From positions 1 through 64,000 of the forward strand of contig NZ_JABBFX010000006.1 of NCBI RefSeq assembly GCF_012927085.1: a DNA stretch of 64,000 bases, given 5' to 3'. Both the position numbers and the translations under genes were made by a program. This DNA is from Ramlibacter agri (GTDB taxonomy: Bacteria; Pseudomonadota; Gammaproteobacteria; Burkholderiales; Burkholderiaceae_C). Positions 36,205-46,987 of this stretch are shown here, piece after piece (position 1 is the first letter of the stretch; each line of letters begins with the position of its first letter). The notes under the pieces are model-generated. The model was not told the origin of the DNA and ran no database searches. It saw only the letters and a program-made list of their open reading frames with translations.

Positions 36205-36993
36205 ATGCGCAAACGCCACTTCTCCCTGGCCCTGCTCGCCACCGCCGTCCTGGCCGCCACCGGCGCCGCCCATGCGCAGAGCGCGCTGGACGACGTGCTG
36301 AAGGCCAAGGAAATCAAGATCGCCATCCCCACCGACTTCCCGCCCTACGGCTTCGTCGGCACCGACCTCAAGCCGCAAGGCCTGGACATCGACACGGCGA
36401 ACTACATCGCCGCCAAACTGGGCGTGAAGGTGGAACTGCTGCCGGTGACCACCGCCAACCGCATCGCCTACCTGCAGACGAAGAAGGCCGACCTGGTGAT
36501 CTCCACCCTGGGCAAGAACCCGGAACGCGAGAAAGTCATCGACTTCACCGTCGCCTACTCGCCCTTCTTCATCGCCGTGTTCGCGCCCAAGTCCGTCGCC
36601 GTCAAGTCGCCGGGGGACCTGGCCGGCAAGTCGATCTCGGTCACGCGCGGCTCGGTCGACGACATGGAGCTCACCAAGGTGGCGCCCGCGGGCACGGAGC
36701 TGCGCCGCTTCGAGGACAACAACGCCACCGTGTCGGCCTATGTCGCCGGCCAGGTGCAGACGCTCGCCACCAGCGCGCAGGTGGCCGGCGCCATGATGGC
36801 CAAGAACCCGCAGCTGGGCACCGAGTTCAAGTTCGTGCTGAAGGATTCGCCCAACTACATCGGCGTGGGCAAGGGCGAAGACAAGCTGCGCGAGAAGGTC
36901 AACGAGATCCTGCTGGAAGGCCGCAGGAACGGCGACATCGACAAGATGGCGCTCAAGTGGCTGGGCCGCCCGGCCGGCGAACTGCCCAACTGA
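36205..36993 (+). CDS. ABC transporter substrate-binding protein (SBP_bac_3 family)
   Basis: 262 aa with a signal peptide (KRHFSLALLATAVLAATGAA, cleaved near residue 25). It is similar in length and layout to the receptor at 23571 (FPPYGFVGTDLKPQGLDIDT, NPEREKVIDFTVAYSPFFI). AAGGAG precedes the ATG. It binds the solute for the two permeases downstream. With an amidase in the operon, an amide- or N-acyl-containing amino acid is a reasonable guess for the ligand. Confidence 0.9.
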   Translation: MRKRHFSLALLATAVLAATGAAHAQSALDDVLKAKEIKIAIPTDFPPYGFVGTDLKPQGLDIDTANYIAAKLGVKVELLPVTTANRIAYLQTKKADLVISTLGKNPEREKVIDFTVAYSPFFIAVFAPKSVAVKSPGDLAGKSISVTRGSVDDMELTKVAPAGTELRRFEDNNATVSAYVAGQVQTLATSAQVAGAMMAKNPQLGTEFKFVLKDSPNYIGVGKGEDKLREKVNEILLEGRRNGDIDKMALKWLGRPAGELPN

Positions 36994-36997
36994 AGCC

Positions 36998-37666
36998 GTG
37001 CGCATCACCTTCGACTTCGCCGCGGTGCTCACGCAGTGGCCCTTGCTGCTGCGCGGCGTGGCCTGGACGCTGGCCCTCACGGCCGTGAGCGCGGTGTTGG
37101 GCGTGGCGATCGGCGTGGGCGGCGCCTGGGCCCGCAGCGCCGGCCCGCGCTGGCTGCGCACGGTCGCCGGCGCTTACGTCGAACTGGTGCGCAACACGCC
37201 CTTCATCGTGCAGCTGTTCTTCGTGTTCTTCGGCCTGCCGGCGGCCGGCGTGAAGCTGTCACCGGAAACTGCCTCGGTGATCGCGATGGTGGTGAACCTC
37301 GGCGCCTATGCGACCGAGATCGTGCGCGCCGGCCTCGAGGCCACGCCCCGCGGCCAGCTCGAAGCCGCCGCCAGCCTCGCATTGACGCGCGCGCAGACCT
37401 TCTTCCACGTGGTGCTGCCGCCGGCGCTGCGCAAGGTGTGGCCGGCGCTCGTGAGCCAGATCGTGATCGTGATGCTCGGCTCCGCCGTCTGCGGCCAGAT
37501 CTCCACCGAGGAACTGAGTTACGCCGCCAACCTGATCCAGAGCCGCAACTTCCGCGCCTTCGAGGCCTTCATCGTCGCCACCGGCGTCTACCTGCTGCTG
37601 GCCCTCGCGCTGCGGCGTGCCCTCAACTGGGCCGGCCCGCGCTTCCTGTTCGGGAGCCGCGCATGA
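36998..37666 (+). CDS. ABC transporter permease, polar amino-acid type
   Basis: 222 aa from a GTG start, HisQ/GlnP-like with about five membrane helices. It has the NTPFIVQLFFVFFGLPAAG and TPRGQLEAAASLALTRAQTF regions, the latter covering the EAA loop that contacts the ATPase. It is 4 bp after the receptor gene and overlaps the next permease by 4 bp (ATGA). Confidence 0.9.
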   Translation: MRITFDFAAVLTQWPLLLRGVAWTLALTAVSAVLGVAIGVGGAWARSAGPRWLRTVAGAYVELVRNTPFIVQLFFVFFGLPAAGVKLSPETASVIAMVVNLGAYATEIVRAGLEATPRGQLEAAASLALTRAQTFFHVVLPPALRKVWPALVSQIVIVMLGSAVCGQISTEELSYAANLIQSRNFRAFEAFIVATGVYLLLALALRRALNWAGPRFLFGSRA

Positions 37667-38316
37667 TCGATTTCTCACTGTGGGACGTGGTGCGCAACCT
37701 GCTGCTGGCCGCGCGCTGGACGGTGGCGCTGTCGCTGATCGCCTTCATCGGCGGCGGCGTTGTCGGCCTCGCGCTGCTGGTGCTGCGGCTCACGGGCTCG
37801 CGCTGGGCCGAGGCTTTCGTCGGCGCCTACGTGCAGGTGTTCCAGGGCACGCCGCTGCTGATGCAGCTGTTCCTGGCCTACTTCGGCATCGCGCTGTTCG
37901 GCATCAACGTGTCGCCCTGGACGGCAGCGTCCGTGGCGCTGACGCTCTACACCAGCGCCTTCCTCGCCGAGATCTGGCGCGGCTGCGTCGCCGCCGTGCC
38001 CAAGGGCCAGTGGGAAGCGGCGCGCAGCCTGGCGCTGGACTTCCACGAGCAGTTGCGCCACGTGATCCTGCCGCAGGCGCTGCGCATCGCCGTGCCGCCC
38101 ACCGTCGGTTTCCTGGTGCAGGTGGTGAAGGGCACGGCGCTCGCCAGCGTCATCGGCTTCGTCGAGCTCACCAAGGCCGGGACCATGATCACCAACGCCA
38201 CCTTCCGGCCCTTCCTGGTGTACGGCTGCGTGGCCCTCCTCTATTTCGCCTTGTGCTACCCCGTGAGCCTCTATGCGCGCGGGCTGGAGAAGAAGCTGAA
38301 TGTCGCCCATCGTTGA
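37663..38316 (+). CDS. ABC transporter permease, polar amino-acid type
   Basis: 217 aa, about five membrane helices, with QVFQGTPLLMQLFLAYFG and EAA-loop region KGQWEAARSLALDFHEQL. It pairs with the preceding permease to form the heterodimeric channel. The ATPase gene starts within its last 17 bp, so expression is coupled. Confidence 0.9.
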   Translation: MIDFSLWDVVRNLLLAARWTVALSLIAFIGGGVVGLALLVLRLTGSRWAEAFVGAYVQVFQGTPLLMQLFLAYFGIALFGINVSPWTAASVALTLYTSAFLAEIWRGCVAAVPKGQWEAARSLALDFHEQLRHVILPQALRIAVPPTVGFLVQVVKGTALASVIGFVELTKAGTMITNATFRPFLVYGCVALLYFALCYPVSLYARGLEKKLNVAHR

Positions 38317-39037
38317 AATCGAATCGCTGCGCAAGTCCTACGGCGCCACCGAGGTGCTGAAAGGCATCGACCTGCAGGTGGGCCGCGGCGAAGTGATCGC
38401 CATCATCGGCCGCAGCGGCTCCGGCAAGAGCACGCTCCTGCGCTGCGTCAACGGCCTGGAGGCTTTCCAGTCCGGCGGGCTCACCGTCAACGGCCAGGCG
38501 CTGAAGCACGACGACGCGGCCGCCATGCGCGCGCTGCGCCAGCAGGTGGGCATGATCTTCCAGGGCTTCAACCTGTTCCCGCACCTCAGCGCAGGCCGCA
38601 ACGTGATGCTGGCGCCCACGCTGGTGAAGAAGAAGGACAAGGGCGAGGCCGAGAAGCAGGCGCGCCGCCTGCTGCAGCGCGTGGGCCTGGCGGAGAAGTT
38701 CGGCGCGATGCCGGAGCACCTGTCCGGCGGCCAGCAGCAACGCGTGGCGATCGCGCGGGCGCTGGCGATGGAGCCCGCGGTGCTGCTGTGCGACGAGATC
38801 ACCAGCGCGCTCGACCCCGAGCTCGTGGGCGAGGTGCTGCAGGTGGTGGAAAGCCTGGCCGCCGAAGGCATGACCCTGCTGATGGTGACGCACGAGATGG
38901 GCTTCGCGCGCAAGGTCAGCGACCGCATCGTCTTCATGCACCAGGGCCGCGTGCACGAAGCCGGCGAGCCGCAGGCCGTGTTCGGCAGCCCGCAGACGGC
39001 GGAACTGAAAAGCTTCCTCTCCAGCCTGCATGACTGA
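38300..39037 (+). CDS. ABC transporter ATP-binding protein, polar amino-acid type
   Basis: 245 aa, GlnQ-type ATPase. Walker A is GRSGSGKST, the signature [15 protein letters not shown], and the Walker B region LLCDEITSALDPE carries Ile in place of the usual Pro after Glu. The switch His is in VTHEMGF. It overlaps the permease gene by 17 bp and the amidase gene by 8 bp. Confidence 0.92.
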   Translation: MSPIVEIESLRKSYGATEVLKGIDLQVGRGEVIAIIGRSGSGKSTLLRCVNGLEAFQSGGLTVNGQALKHDDAAAMRALRQQVGMIFQGFNLFPHLSAGRNVMLAPTLVKKKDKGEAEKQARRLLQRVGLAEKFGAMPEHLSGGQQQRVAIARALAMEPAVLLCDEITSALDPELVGEVLQVVESLAAEGMTLLMVTHEMGFARKVSDRIVFMHQGRVHEAGEPQAVFGSPQTAELKSFLSSLHD

Positions 39038-40394
39038 AGAACTGTGGCGGCTGCCGGCCAGCACGCTGGCGGCGCGCTATCGCGCCGGCACCTTGTCGCC
39101 GGTGGAGCTTGCCCAAGCCTGTCTCGCGCGCATCGATGCAGTGAACCCGCGCCTGAATGCCATCATCGCGCGGCGCGACGCGGCCCTGCTCGCCGACGCC
39201 CGCGCCTCGCGCCAGCGCCACGCGCAGGGCCGGCCACTGTCCATGCTGGACGGCGTGCCGGTGAGCATCAAGGACAACCTGCTGACCACCGACCTGCCCA
39301 CCACCTGGGGCACGCCGGCCCTGCGCGATTTCCGCAGCCCGGTGGAGGAACTGGCGGTGCAGCGCCTGCGCGCGGCCGGTGCGCTGCTGCCAGGCAAGAC
39401 CAACGTCCCCGAGTTCACGCTGGAAGGCGTCACGCTGAATCCGCTGCACGGCGTGACACGCAACCCCTGGGCGCCGGCGCTCACGCCCGGCGGCTCCAGC
39501 GGCGGCGCGGCCGCGGCCGTCGCCGCCGGCATGGGCCCGCTGGCCCTGGGCACCGACGGCGGCGGCTCGATCCGCCGGCCCGCGGCCCATTGCGGGCTGG
39601 TCGGCCTGAAGCCCGGACTGGGGACCGTGCCGCGCGTGCACACGCTGCCGCCGCTGTTGCTGGATTTCGAAGAAGTCGGCCCGCTGGCGCGCAACGTGGC
39701 GGACTTGCGGCTCGCACTCGAAGTGCTGCAGTCCGCGCCGCTGCCGCCGTGGGCCAGGCGACGGCTTCGCATCCTCTACGCCGAGCGCATCGGGCCGCAC
39801 CCGCTCGACCCGCAGATCGCCGCCTCGGTCGGCGCAGCGCTGGCGCAGTTCGCGGCGCTGGGCCACGCGCTCACGCCCGCTGCGTTTCCGCTGGATCTCA
39901 CCGCCTTCGACCGCTTCTGGCCACAAGTGCCGGCCATTGCGCTCGCGGGCTTGTTCGAGCAGAAGCCGGACTGGGCCGCGGCGGCGTCGCCGCGCTGGCG
40001 CGAACTGGCAGCCAGCGGCGCCGAGCTGCCGCGAGGCCGCGCGCAGGAGATCACGCGAGAAGTCGATGCGCTGCGTGCCGCAGCGGACGCGCTGTTCTCC
40101 ACCTGCGACGTGCTGGCGACACCGACCACGGCGGCCCTGCCCTGGCCGGTGGAAGAGCGCTTCCCACCCCGCATCGCGGGGCTGGAGGCCGGCCCGCGCG
40201 GCCACGCCGTCTACACGGGCTGGGTGAATGCGGCGGGACTGCCGGCGCTGTCGCTGCCTTGCCGCCCCTCCGAGGAAGGCCTGCCGATCGGCCTGCAGCT
40301 GGTCGGGCCGCGCGGCAGCGAAGCGCTGCTGCTGGCGCTGGGCGAGGCTTTCGAGCAGCTCGCGCCGTGGGCCCAGCGCTGGCCGGATTGCTGA
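39030..40394 (+). CDS. Amidase (amidase-signature family)
   Basis: 454 aa, with the Ser-cisSer-Lys triad visible as Lys81 (VSIKDN), Ser156 (GGSSGG) and nucleophile Ser180 (TDGGGSIRRPA). These enzymes hydrolyse amides to acid plus ammonia. It is not GatA, since no gatB/gatC lie nearby and it is coupled to an ABC importer. It presumably opens the imported substrate. Together with the GntR gene this forms a closed uptake-and-hydrolysis unit. Confidence 0.9.
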   Translation: MTEELWRLPASTLAARYRAGTLSPVELAQACLARIDAVNPRLNAIIARRDAALLADARASRQRHAQGRPLSMLDGVPVSIKDNLLTTDLPTTWGTPALRDFRSPVEELAVQRLRAAGALLPGKTNVPEFTLEGVTLNPLHGVTRNPWAPALTPGGSSGGAAAAVAAGMGPLALGTDGGGSIRRPAAHCGLVGLKPGLGTVPRVHTLPPLLLDFEEVGPLARNVADLRLALEVLQSAPLPPWARRRLRILYAERIGPHPLDPQIAASVGAALAQFAALGHALTPAAFPLDLTAFDRFWPQVPAIALAGLFEQKPDWAAAASPRWRELAASGAELPRGRAQEITREVDALRAAADALFSTCDVLATPTTAALPWPVEERFPPRIAGLEAGPRGHAVYTGWVNAAGLPALSLPCRPSEEGLPIGLQLVGPRGSEALLLALGEAFEQLAPWAQRWPDC

Positions 40395-40461
40395 ACGCGG
40401 CACCAGGCAGGGCGGCGCAGTGGCAGGTGCGCAGCGGAGCTGCACACCCTACACTGCGGCC

Positions 40462-40941
40462 ATGAACACCATCCGCGACCTGCGCCGCATCCTGGCCACC
40501 TGCCGGACGATCGCGGTGGTGGGGCTGTCACCGCAGTGGCATCGCCCCAGCTTCTTCGCCGCCAAGTACATGCGGGAGCACGGCTACCGCATCGTGCCGG
40601 TGAACCCCACCGCGCCCGAGATCCTGGGGCAGCGCAGCTATCCCAGCGTAACCGCGGCCGCCGAAGCAGGCATCCAGATCGACATGGTGGACTGCTTCCG
40701 CAAGAGCAGCGACATCCCGCCGATCGCGGACGAAGCCATCGCCATCGGCGCGAAGTGCCTGTGGATGCAGATCGGCGTCATCGACGAAGCCTCGGCCGCC
40801 AAGGCGCGCGCCGCGGGTCTGGACGTGGTGATGGACCGCTGCGTGAAGATCGAACATGCGCGCCTGTTCGGCGGGCTCAACTGGGCCGGGGTGAACACCA
40901 AGGTCATCTCCGCGCGTCGCCCGCAACAACTCTTCTACTGA
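40462..40941 (+). CDS. CoA-binding domain protein (YccU-like)
   Basis: 159 aa, a single Rossmann-type CoA_binding domain (TIAVVGLSPQWHRPSFFAAK, VDCFRKSSDIPPIADEAI). The family is widespread; the biochemical role is unknown. TACACT lies exactly 6 nt before the ATG with no Shine-Dalgarno site. The next gene, metY, starts 2 bp after the stop, so the pair is probably one transcript. Confidence 0.87.
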   Translation: MNTIRDLRRILATCRTIAVVGLSPQWHRPSFFAAKYMREHGYRIVPVNPTAPEILGQRSYPSVTAAAEAGIQIDMVDCFRKSSDIPPIADEAIAIGAKCLWMQIGVIDEASAAKARAAGLDVVMDRCVKIEHARLFGGLNWAGVNTKVISARRPQQLFY

Positions 40942-40943
40942 CG

Positions 40944-42266
40944 ATGAGCCAGAACGACCACGAGTACGGTTTCGGTACGCGCGCGGTGCATGCCGGCGCC
41001 ATCCCCGACCCCGTGACCGGCGCCCGCGCCGTCCCCATCCACCAGACCACCAGCTTCGTGTTCGACTCCGCCGAACACGCGGCCAGCCTGTTCAACCTGC
41101 AGACCTTCGGCAACGTCTACAGCCGCATCAGCAATCCGACGGTGGCGGTGCTGGAGGAACGCGTGGCGGCGCTCGAAGGCGGGCGCGCGGCGCTGGCCTG
41201 CGCCACCGGCATGGCGGCGCAGATGACCGCCATCCTCGCCATCCTGAAGGCCGGCGACCACATCGTTGCCGCCTCCACGCTGTATGGCGGCACGGTGGGC
41301 CAGCTGGGCATAGGCTTCGGCCGGCTCGGCATAGCGACGACCTTCGTCGACCCCGAGGACCCGGAGAACTTCCGCCGCGCGATCCGTCCCAACACCCGCG
41401 CCGTCTATGGCGAGACGCTGGGAAACCCGCTGGTGAACGTGCTCGACATCGCAGCGGTGGCGAACATCGCGCACGAACACGGCCTGCCGCTGATCGTCGA
41501 CAACACGGTGGCCAGCCCCTACCTGTGCAACCCCTTCGCCTTCGGCGCCGACATCGTGGTGCACAGCGCCACCAAGTACCTGGGCGGCCACGGCACCACC
41601 ATGGCCGGCGTGGTCGTGGAGTCGGGCAAGTTCGACTGGGGCAGCGGCCTCGCGGCGCAGAAGTTTCCCGAAATGCTGGAGCCGAGCCGCGCCTACCATG
41701 GCGTCAAGTTCTACGAGACCTTCGGCGACTTCGGCTACACGATGAAGGCGCGCATGGAGGTGAACCGCACCTTCGGCGGCGCGCTGTCGCCGCTGAACGC
41801 CTGGCTGATCCTGCAGGGCATCGAGACGCTGCACCTGCGCATGCAGGCGCATTGCCGCAACACGCGCCGCGTGGCGGAGTTCCTGAGCGAGCATCCGCTG
41901 GTGGGCTGGGTCAACTACCCCGGCCTCGAGTCCTCGCCGCACTACGCGCTGGCGAAGAAGCAGTTCCGCGCCATCGACGGCCAGCCGGGCGCCTCGGGCA
42001 TCCTCACCTTCGGCATCCGTGCCGACGACCCGGTGAAGGCGGGCGAGCGCTTCATCGACGCTTGCGAGTTCCTCAGCCACCTGGCCAACATCGGCGACGC
42101 CAAGACCTTGGTGATCCATCCGGCGTCCACCACGCACCGCCAGCTGAACGAGGAAGAACTGGCCCAGGCCGGCGTGCGGCCGGACATGATCCGGCTGTCG
42201 GTGGGCATCGAGGATGTCGAGGACATCCTCTGGGACGTCGACCAGGCCTTGCGGGCGGCCGTTTAA
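40944..42266 (+). CDS. metY: O-acetylhomoserine sulfhydrylase / aminocarboxypropyltransferase
   Basis: 440 aa, a Cys/Met-metabolism PLP enzyme. The PLP lysine is Lys211 in HSATKYLGGHGTTMAG. The length above 420 aa and the insert FDWGSGLAAQKFPEMLEPS are typical of the MetY type, not cystathionine gamma-synthase. It makes homocysteine (or methionine) from O-acetylhomoserine and sulfide (or methanethiol). Its TAA stop shares the sequence TTTAAA with the stop of the convergent gene. No SAM riboswitch is visible upstream. Confidence 0.92.
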   Translation: MSQNDHEYGFGTRAVHAGAIPDPVTGARAVPIHQTTSFVFDSAEHAASLFNLQTFGNVYSRISNPTVAVLEERVAALEGGRAALACATGMAAQMTAILAILKAGDHIVAASTLYGGTVGQLGIGFGRLGIATTFVDPEDPENFRRAIRPNTRAVYGETLGNPLVNVLDIAAVANIAHEHGLPLIVDNTVASPYLCNPFAFGADIVVHSATKYLGGHGTTMAGVVVESGKFDWGSGLAAQKFPEMLEPSRAYHGVKFYETFGDFGYTMKARMEVNRTFGGALSPLNAWLILQGIETLHLRMQAHCRNTRRVAEFLSEHPLVGWVNYPGLESSPHYALAKKQFRAIDGQPGASGILTFGIRADDPVKAGERFIDACEFLSHLANIGDAKTLVIHPASTTHRQLNEEELAQAGVRPDMIRLSVGIEDVEDILWDVDQALRAAV

Positions 42267-43354
42267 ACCCTCTCCATCCAGACGAACAGGCCGGGGATCG
42301 GCTGCCGCTGGTCTTCGCGGACGGGCGCATGCTCCAGGCGCGCCAGCGCGAAGCCATGTTCCTGCGCCAGGCGCCGCAAGTAGCTTTCGGAGTGCGCGTA
42401 GCGCAGGCTGGGACGCAGCACCAGGTCCTCGTCGCGCGACTCTTCGACGGTGAAGCAGAAGCTGCCCTGCGCCGGCACCAGCTGCGCGAGCTGGCGGAAG
42501 ACATCGTCCAGCGCCCCGACGTAGACGAAGACGTCGGCCGCCACGACCAGGTCGTACTGCTCCTGCGCCGTGCCCAGGAATTCGAGCACGTCGCCTTGCC
42601 GCAGTTCGTCGTAGACGTCCAGCACCTGCGCCTTCTGCAGCATATTGGGCGACAGGTCGACGCCGGTGACGCGCTGCGCCATGGCGCGCAGGTAATGGCC
42701 GCACAGGCCCGTGCCGCAACCCAGGTCCAGCGCGTGTGAATAGCGGCGGCCGGCGGCCGCCAGTGGTTCGGTCAGCAGGCGCGGCGCCTGGTAGTTCAGC
42801 GCCTGCACCAGGTGGCTGTCGAACTGCGCGGCATAGCCGTCGAACAGCGCCTGCACGTAGTGGCGCGGCGCGTACTGCGGCGCCCGCGCCGCCGCCAGGC
42901 CGGCCAGGTAGTAGCGGTTCAACTCCGGGTCGCCGCCTTGCGCCAGCGCCTTCTCGAACGAAGCCGCGGCCTCGTCGAAGCGGCCCAGTTCCTTCAGCAG
43001 CGTGCCGCGCAAGGTCCAGACCGAGGCCCGCGACGGGTCGGCCGCCAGCGCGCGGTCGAACAGCGCCAGTGCCTGCTCGCGGTGCCCCAGTTCGGCGTGC
43101 GCGGCGCCGCAGTGTCCCAGGGCTTCGGCATTGGCGGGCTCCTGGGCGATGGCTTCTTCCAGCAGGTCCAGCGCATCGGCCGGCCGGCCCAGCTTCAGGC
43201 GGACCGCGCCGAGGTTGGTCAGCACCGAAGGGCGGCCCGGCATCAGCGCCAGCGCCGCGGCGAACTTCTGCTCCGCCTGCGGCAGCCGCCCGGCTTCATA
43301 GTGCGCGATGCCTTCGAGGAAGAAGGCGCGGGCCTGTTCGAATGTGCTGTTCAT
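42263..43354 (-). CDS. TPR-repeat protein fused to a SAM methyltransferase
   Basis: 363 aa. The N-terminal half holds about four tetratricopeptide repeats (for example [34 protein letters not shown]). The C-terminal half is a class-I methyltransferase with motif [15 protein letters not shown] and the downstream acidic GVDLSPNML. The TPR part probably recruits a protein target; neither target nor methylated group is known. The start has no Shine-Dalgarno site, and a GATAAT hexamer lies 9 nt upstream. It is divergent from hemE with only 44 bp between starts. Confidence 0.85.
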   Translation of the reverse strand: MNSTFEQARAFFLEGIAHYEAGRLPQAEQKFAAALALMPGRPSVLTNLGAVRLKLGRPADALDLLEEAIAQEPANAEALGHCGAAHAELGHREQALALFDRALAADPSRASVWTLRGTLLKELGRFDEAAASFEKALAQGGDPELNRYYLAGLAAARAPQYAPRHYVQALFDGYAAQFDSHLVQALNYQAPRLLTEPLAAAGRRYSHALDLGCGTGLCGHYLRAMAQRVTGVDLSPNMLQKAQVLDVYDELRQGDVLEFLGTAQEQYDLVVAADVFVYVGALDDVFRQLAQLVPAQGSFCFTVEESRDEDLVLRPSLRYAHSESYLRRLAQEHGFALARLEHAPVREDQRQPIPGLFVWMERV

Positions 43355-43398
43355 TCCGGCGGGATTATCGGCGCCGGACGCCCTGCGACAATCGCGGG

Positions 43399-44502
43399 AT
43401 GGCTTTCCCCCCGCTCGCGAACGACACCTTCCTGCGCGCCTGCCTGCGCCAGGCCACGCCCTACACCCCGCTGTGGCTGATGCGCCAGGCCGGGCGCTAC
43501 CTGCCGGAATACAAGGCGACGCGGGCCCGGGCGGGCAGCTTCATGGGCCTGGCCACCAACGTGCAGTACGCGACCGAAGTCACGCTGCAACCGCTGGAGC
43601 GCTTCCCGCTGGACGCGGCCATCCTGTTCTCCGACATCCTGACCGTGCCCGACGCCATGGGTCTGGGGCTGAGCTTCGCCGAGGGCGAGGGCCCGAAGCT
43701 CGCGCGCCCGCTGCGCGACGAAGCGGCGGTGGCCGCGCTGCAGGTGCCGGACCTCGAGAACCTGCGCTACGTGTTCGACGCGGTGACTTCCATTCGCCAT
43801 GCGCTGAAAGGCCGCGTGCCCCTGATCGGCTTTTCCGGCAGCCCCTGGACCCTGGCCTGCTACATGGTCGAAGGCGGCGGCTCGGCCGACGACTGGCGCG
43901 GCGTCAAGGCCATGCTGTACAGCCGGCCCGACCTGATGCACCGCATCCTGGAAGTGAACGCCGAAGCGGTGGCGGCCTATCTCAACGCGCAGATCGACGC
44001 CGGCGCCCAGGCCGTGATGGTGTTCGACAGCTGGGGCGGCGCACTGTCGCACCGCGCCTTCCTCGAATTCAGCCTGCCTTACACGGCGCGAGTGCTCTCC
44101 AAGCTGAAGCAGGCGAAGGATGGCGCGACCATCCCGCGCATCGTCTTCACCAAGGGCGGCGGGCTATGGCTGCCGCAGATGGAGCAGCTGGATTGCAATG
44201 TGCTGGGCGTGGACTGGACGGTGAACCTGGCCCAGGCGCGCGCGCAGGTGGGCGCCAGCAAGGCCTTGCAGGGCAACCTCGATCCCGCGGTGCTGTTTGC
44301 CCCGCCGGAGCAGGTGGCCGCCGAAGCGCGCCGCGTGCTGGAGGAGTTCGGCACGCCGCACCAGGGCGCGGGCACCGGCCCCACGCACATCTTCAACCTG
44401 GGCCACGGCATCAGCCAGCACACGCCGCCGGAACACGTGCATGCGCTGGTGGAAGCAGTGCATGCGCATTCCGCGCACATGCGGCTTGCAAGCGCTTCGT
44501 AA
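43399..44502 (+). CDS. hemE: Uroporphyrinogen decarboxylase
   Basis: 367 aa, full length. It has the family hallmarks [16 protein letters not shown] near the N-terminus and [19 protein letters not shown], with the catalytic Asp in [15 protein letters not shown]. It converts uroporphyrinogen III to coproporphyrinogen III in heme synthesis. An extended -10 TGCGACAAT ends 6 nt before the ATG and there is no Shine-Dalgarno, consistent with a leaderless message. It is followed by a 359-bp gap before priA. Confidence 0.95.
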   Translation: MAFPPLANDTFLRACLRQATPYTPLWLMRQAGRYLPEYKATRARAGSFMGLATNVQYATEVTLQPLERFPLDAAILFSDILTVPDAMGLGLSFAEGEGPKLARPLRDEAAVAALQVPDLENLRYVFDAVTSIRHALKGRVPLIGFSGSPWTLACYMVEGGGSADDWRGVKAMLYSRPDLMHRILEVNAEAVAAYLNAQIDAGAQAVMVFDSWGGALSHRAFLEFSLPYTARVLSKLKQAKDGATIPRIVFTKGGGLWLPQMEQLDCNVLGVDWTVNLAQARAQVGASKALQGNLDPAVLFAPPEQVAAEARRVLEEFGTPHQGAGTGPTHIFNLGHGISQHTPPEHVHALVEAVHAHSAHMRLASAS

Positions 44503-44861
44503 AGCCCGCGTCATCCGGGTGATCCCTAGATGACATGGGCTGCAAAAACTTTGCCAGTCACATTGACTTGTGCACAGAAACCGTGCTGCGGCGCAACCAG
44601 AAGAGCTGTCGCTAACGGTTCTTGCTCCGAAAACGGTAGCGCACGTAAGTTGTTGATTTTGTTGAATTTCAGGATATGCACTTTTTCCGGGCGATCCAGC
44701 CAAGCCCTTGATTCCAGGGGCTTGCCGGCCGATCGGAGGCAGTTAATCCCCAAAGTTATCCACAGAAATCTACCCGGCTGTGGAAAGCGTTGTGGAATCA
44801 AGCACTTACCCGGGTTTTCGCGAGACAAGCCTAAGGAAAACACCCTAAGTCGGGAGCCGGC
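44503..44861 (+). promoter_or_regulatory. AT-richer intergenic region with DnaA boxes, upstream of priA
   Basis: No credible gene is seen in this 359-bp gap, which has visibly lower GC than its surroundings. It contains a perfect DnaA box TTATCCACA (44756-44764), a one-mismatch box TTGTGCACA (44568-44576) and two weaker inverse matches, TGTGGAAAG (44779-44787) and TGTGGAATC (44791-44799). The inverted repeat GTCATC/GATGAC after the hemE stop is not a clear terminator. It probably contains the priA promoter and may bind DnaA. Confidence 0.55.
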
Positions 44862-46907
<2,046 letters not shown>

Positions 46908-46942
46908 GGGCTCGCCCTAGCTTGTGCGCCCGCCGGGGCGCC

Positions 46943-46968
46943 GCCAGAATTCATGGATATGTTCTGGC
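46943..46968. promoter_or_regulatory. Inverted repeat upstream of iclR (probable IclR operator)
   Basis: GCCAGAA (46943-46949) and TTCTGGC (46962-46968) form a perfect 7-bp inverted repeat with a 12-bp spacer, ending 19 bp before the iclR-family start. Position suggests autoregulation and control of the downstream CoA-transferase operon. Confidence 0.55.
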
Positions 46969-46987
46969 ATTCAACCGGCTGAACGCA

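Noticed and set aside
40395..40461. SAM riboswitch upstream of the methionine-pathway gene
   Set aside because: Only 67 bp precede the CoA-binding gene and no conserved riboswitch core is visible.
44503..44861. Chromosomal replication origin
   Set aside because: Only one perfect DnaA box, with no dnaA, dnaN, gidA or parAB nearby and no AT-rich 13-mer repeats. Regulation of priA is the simpler explanation.
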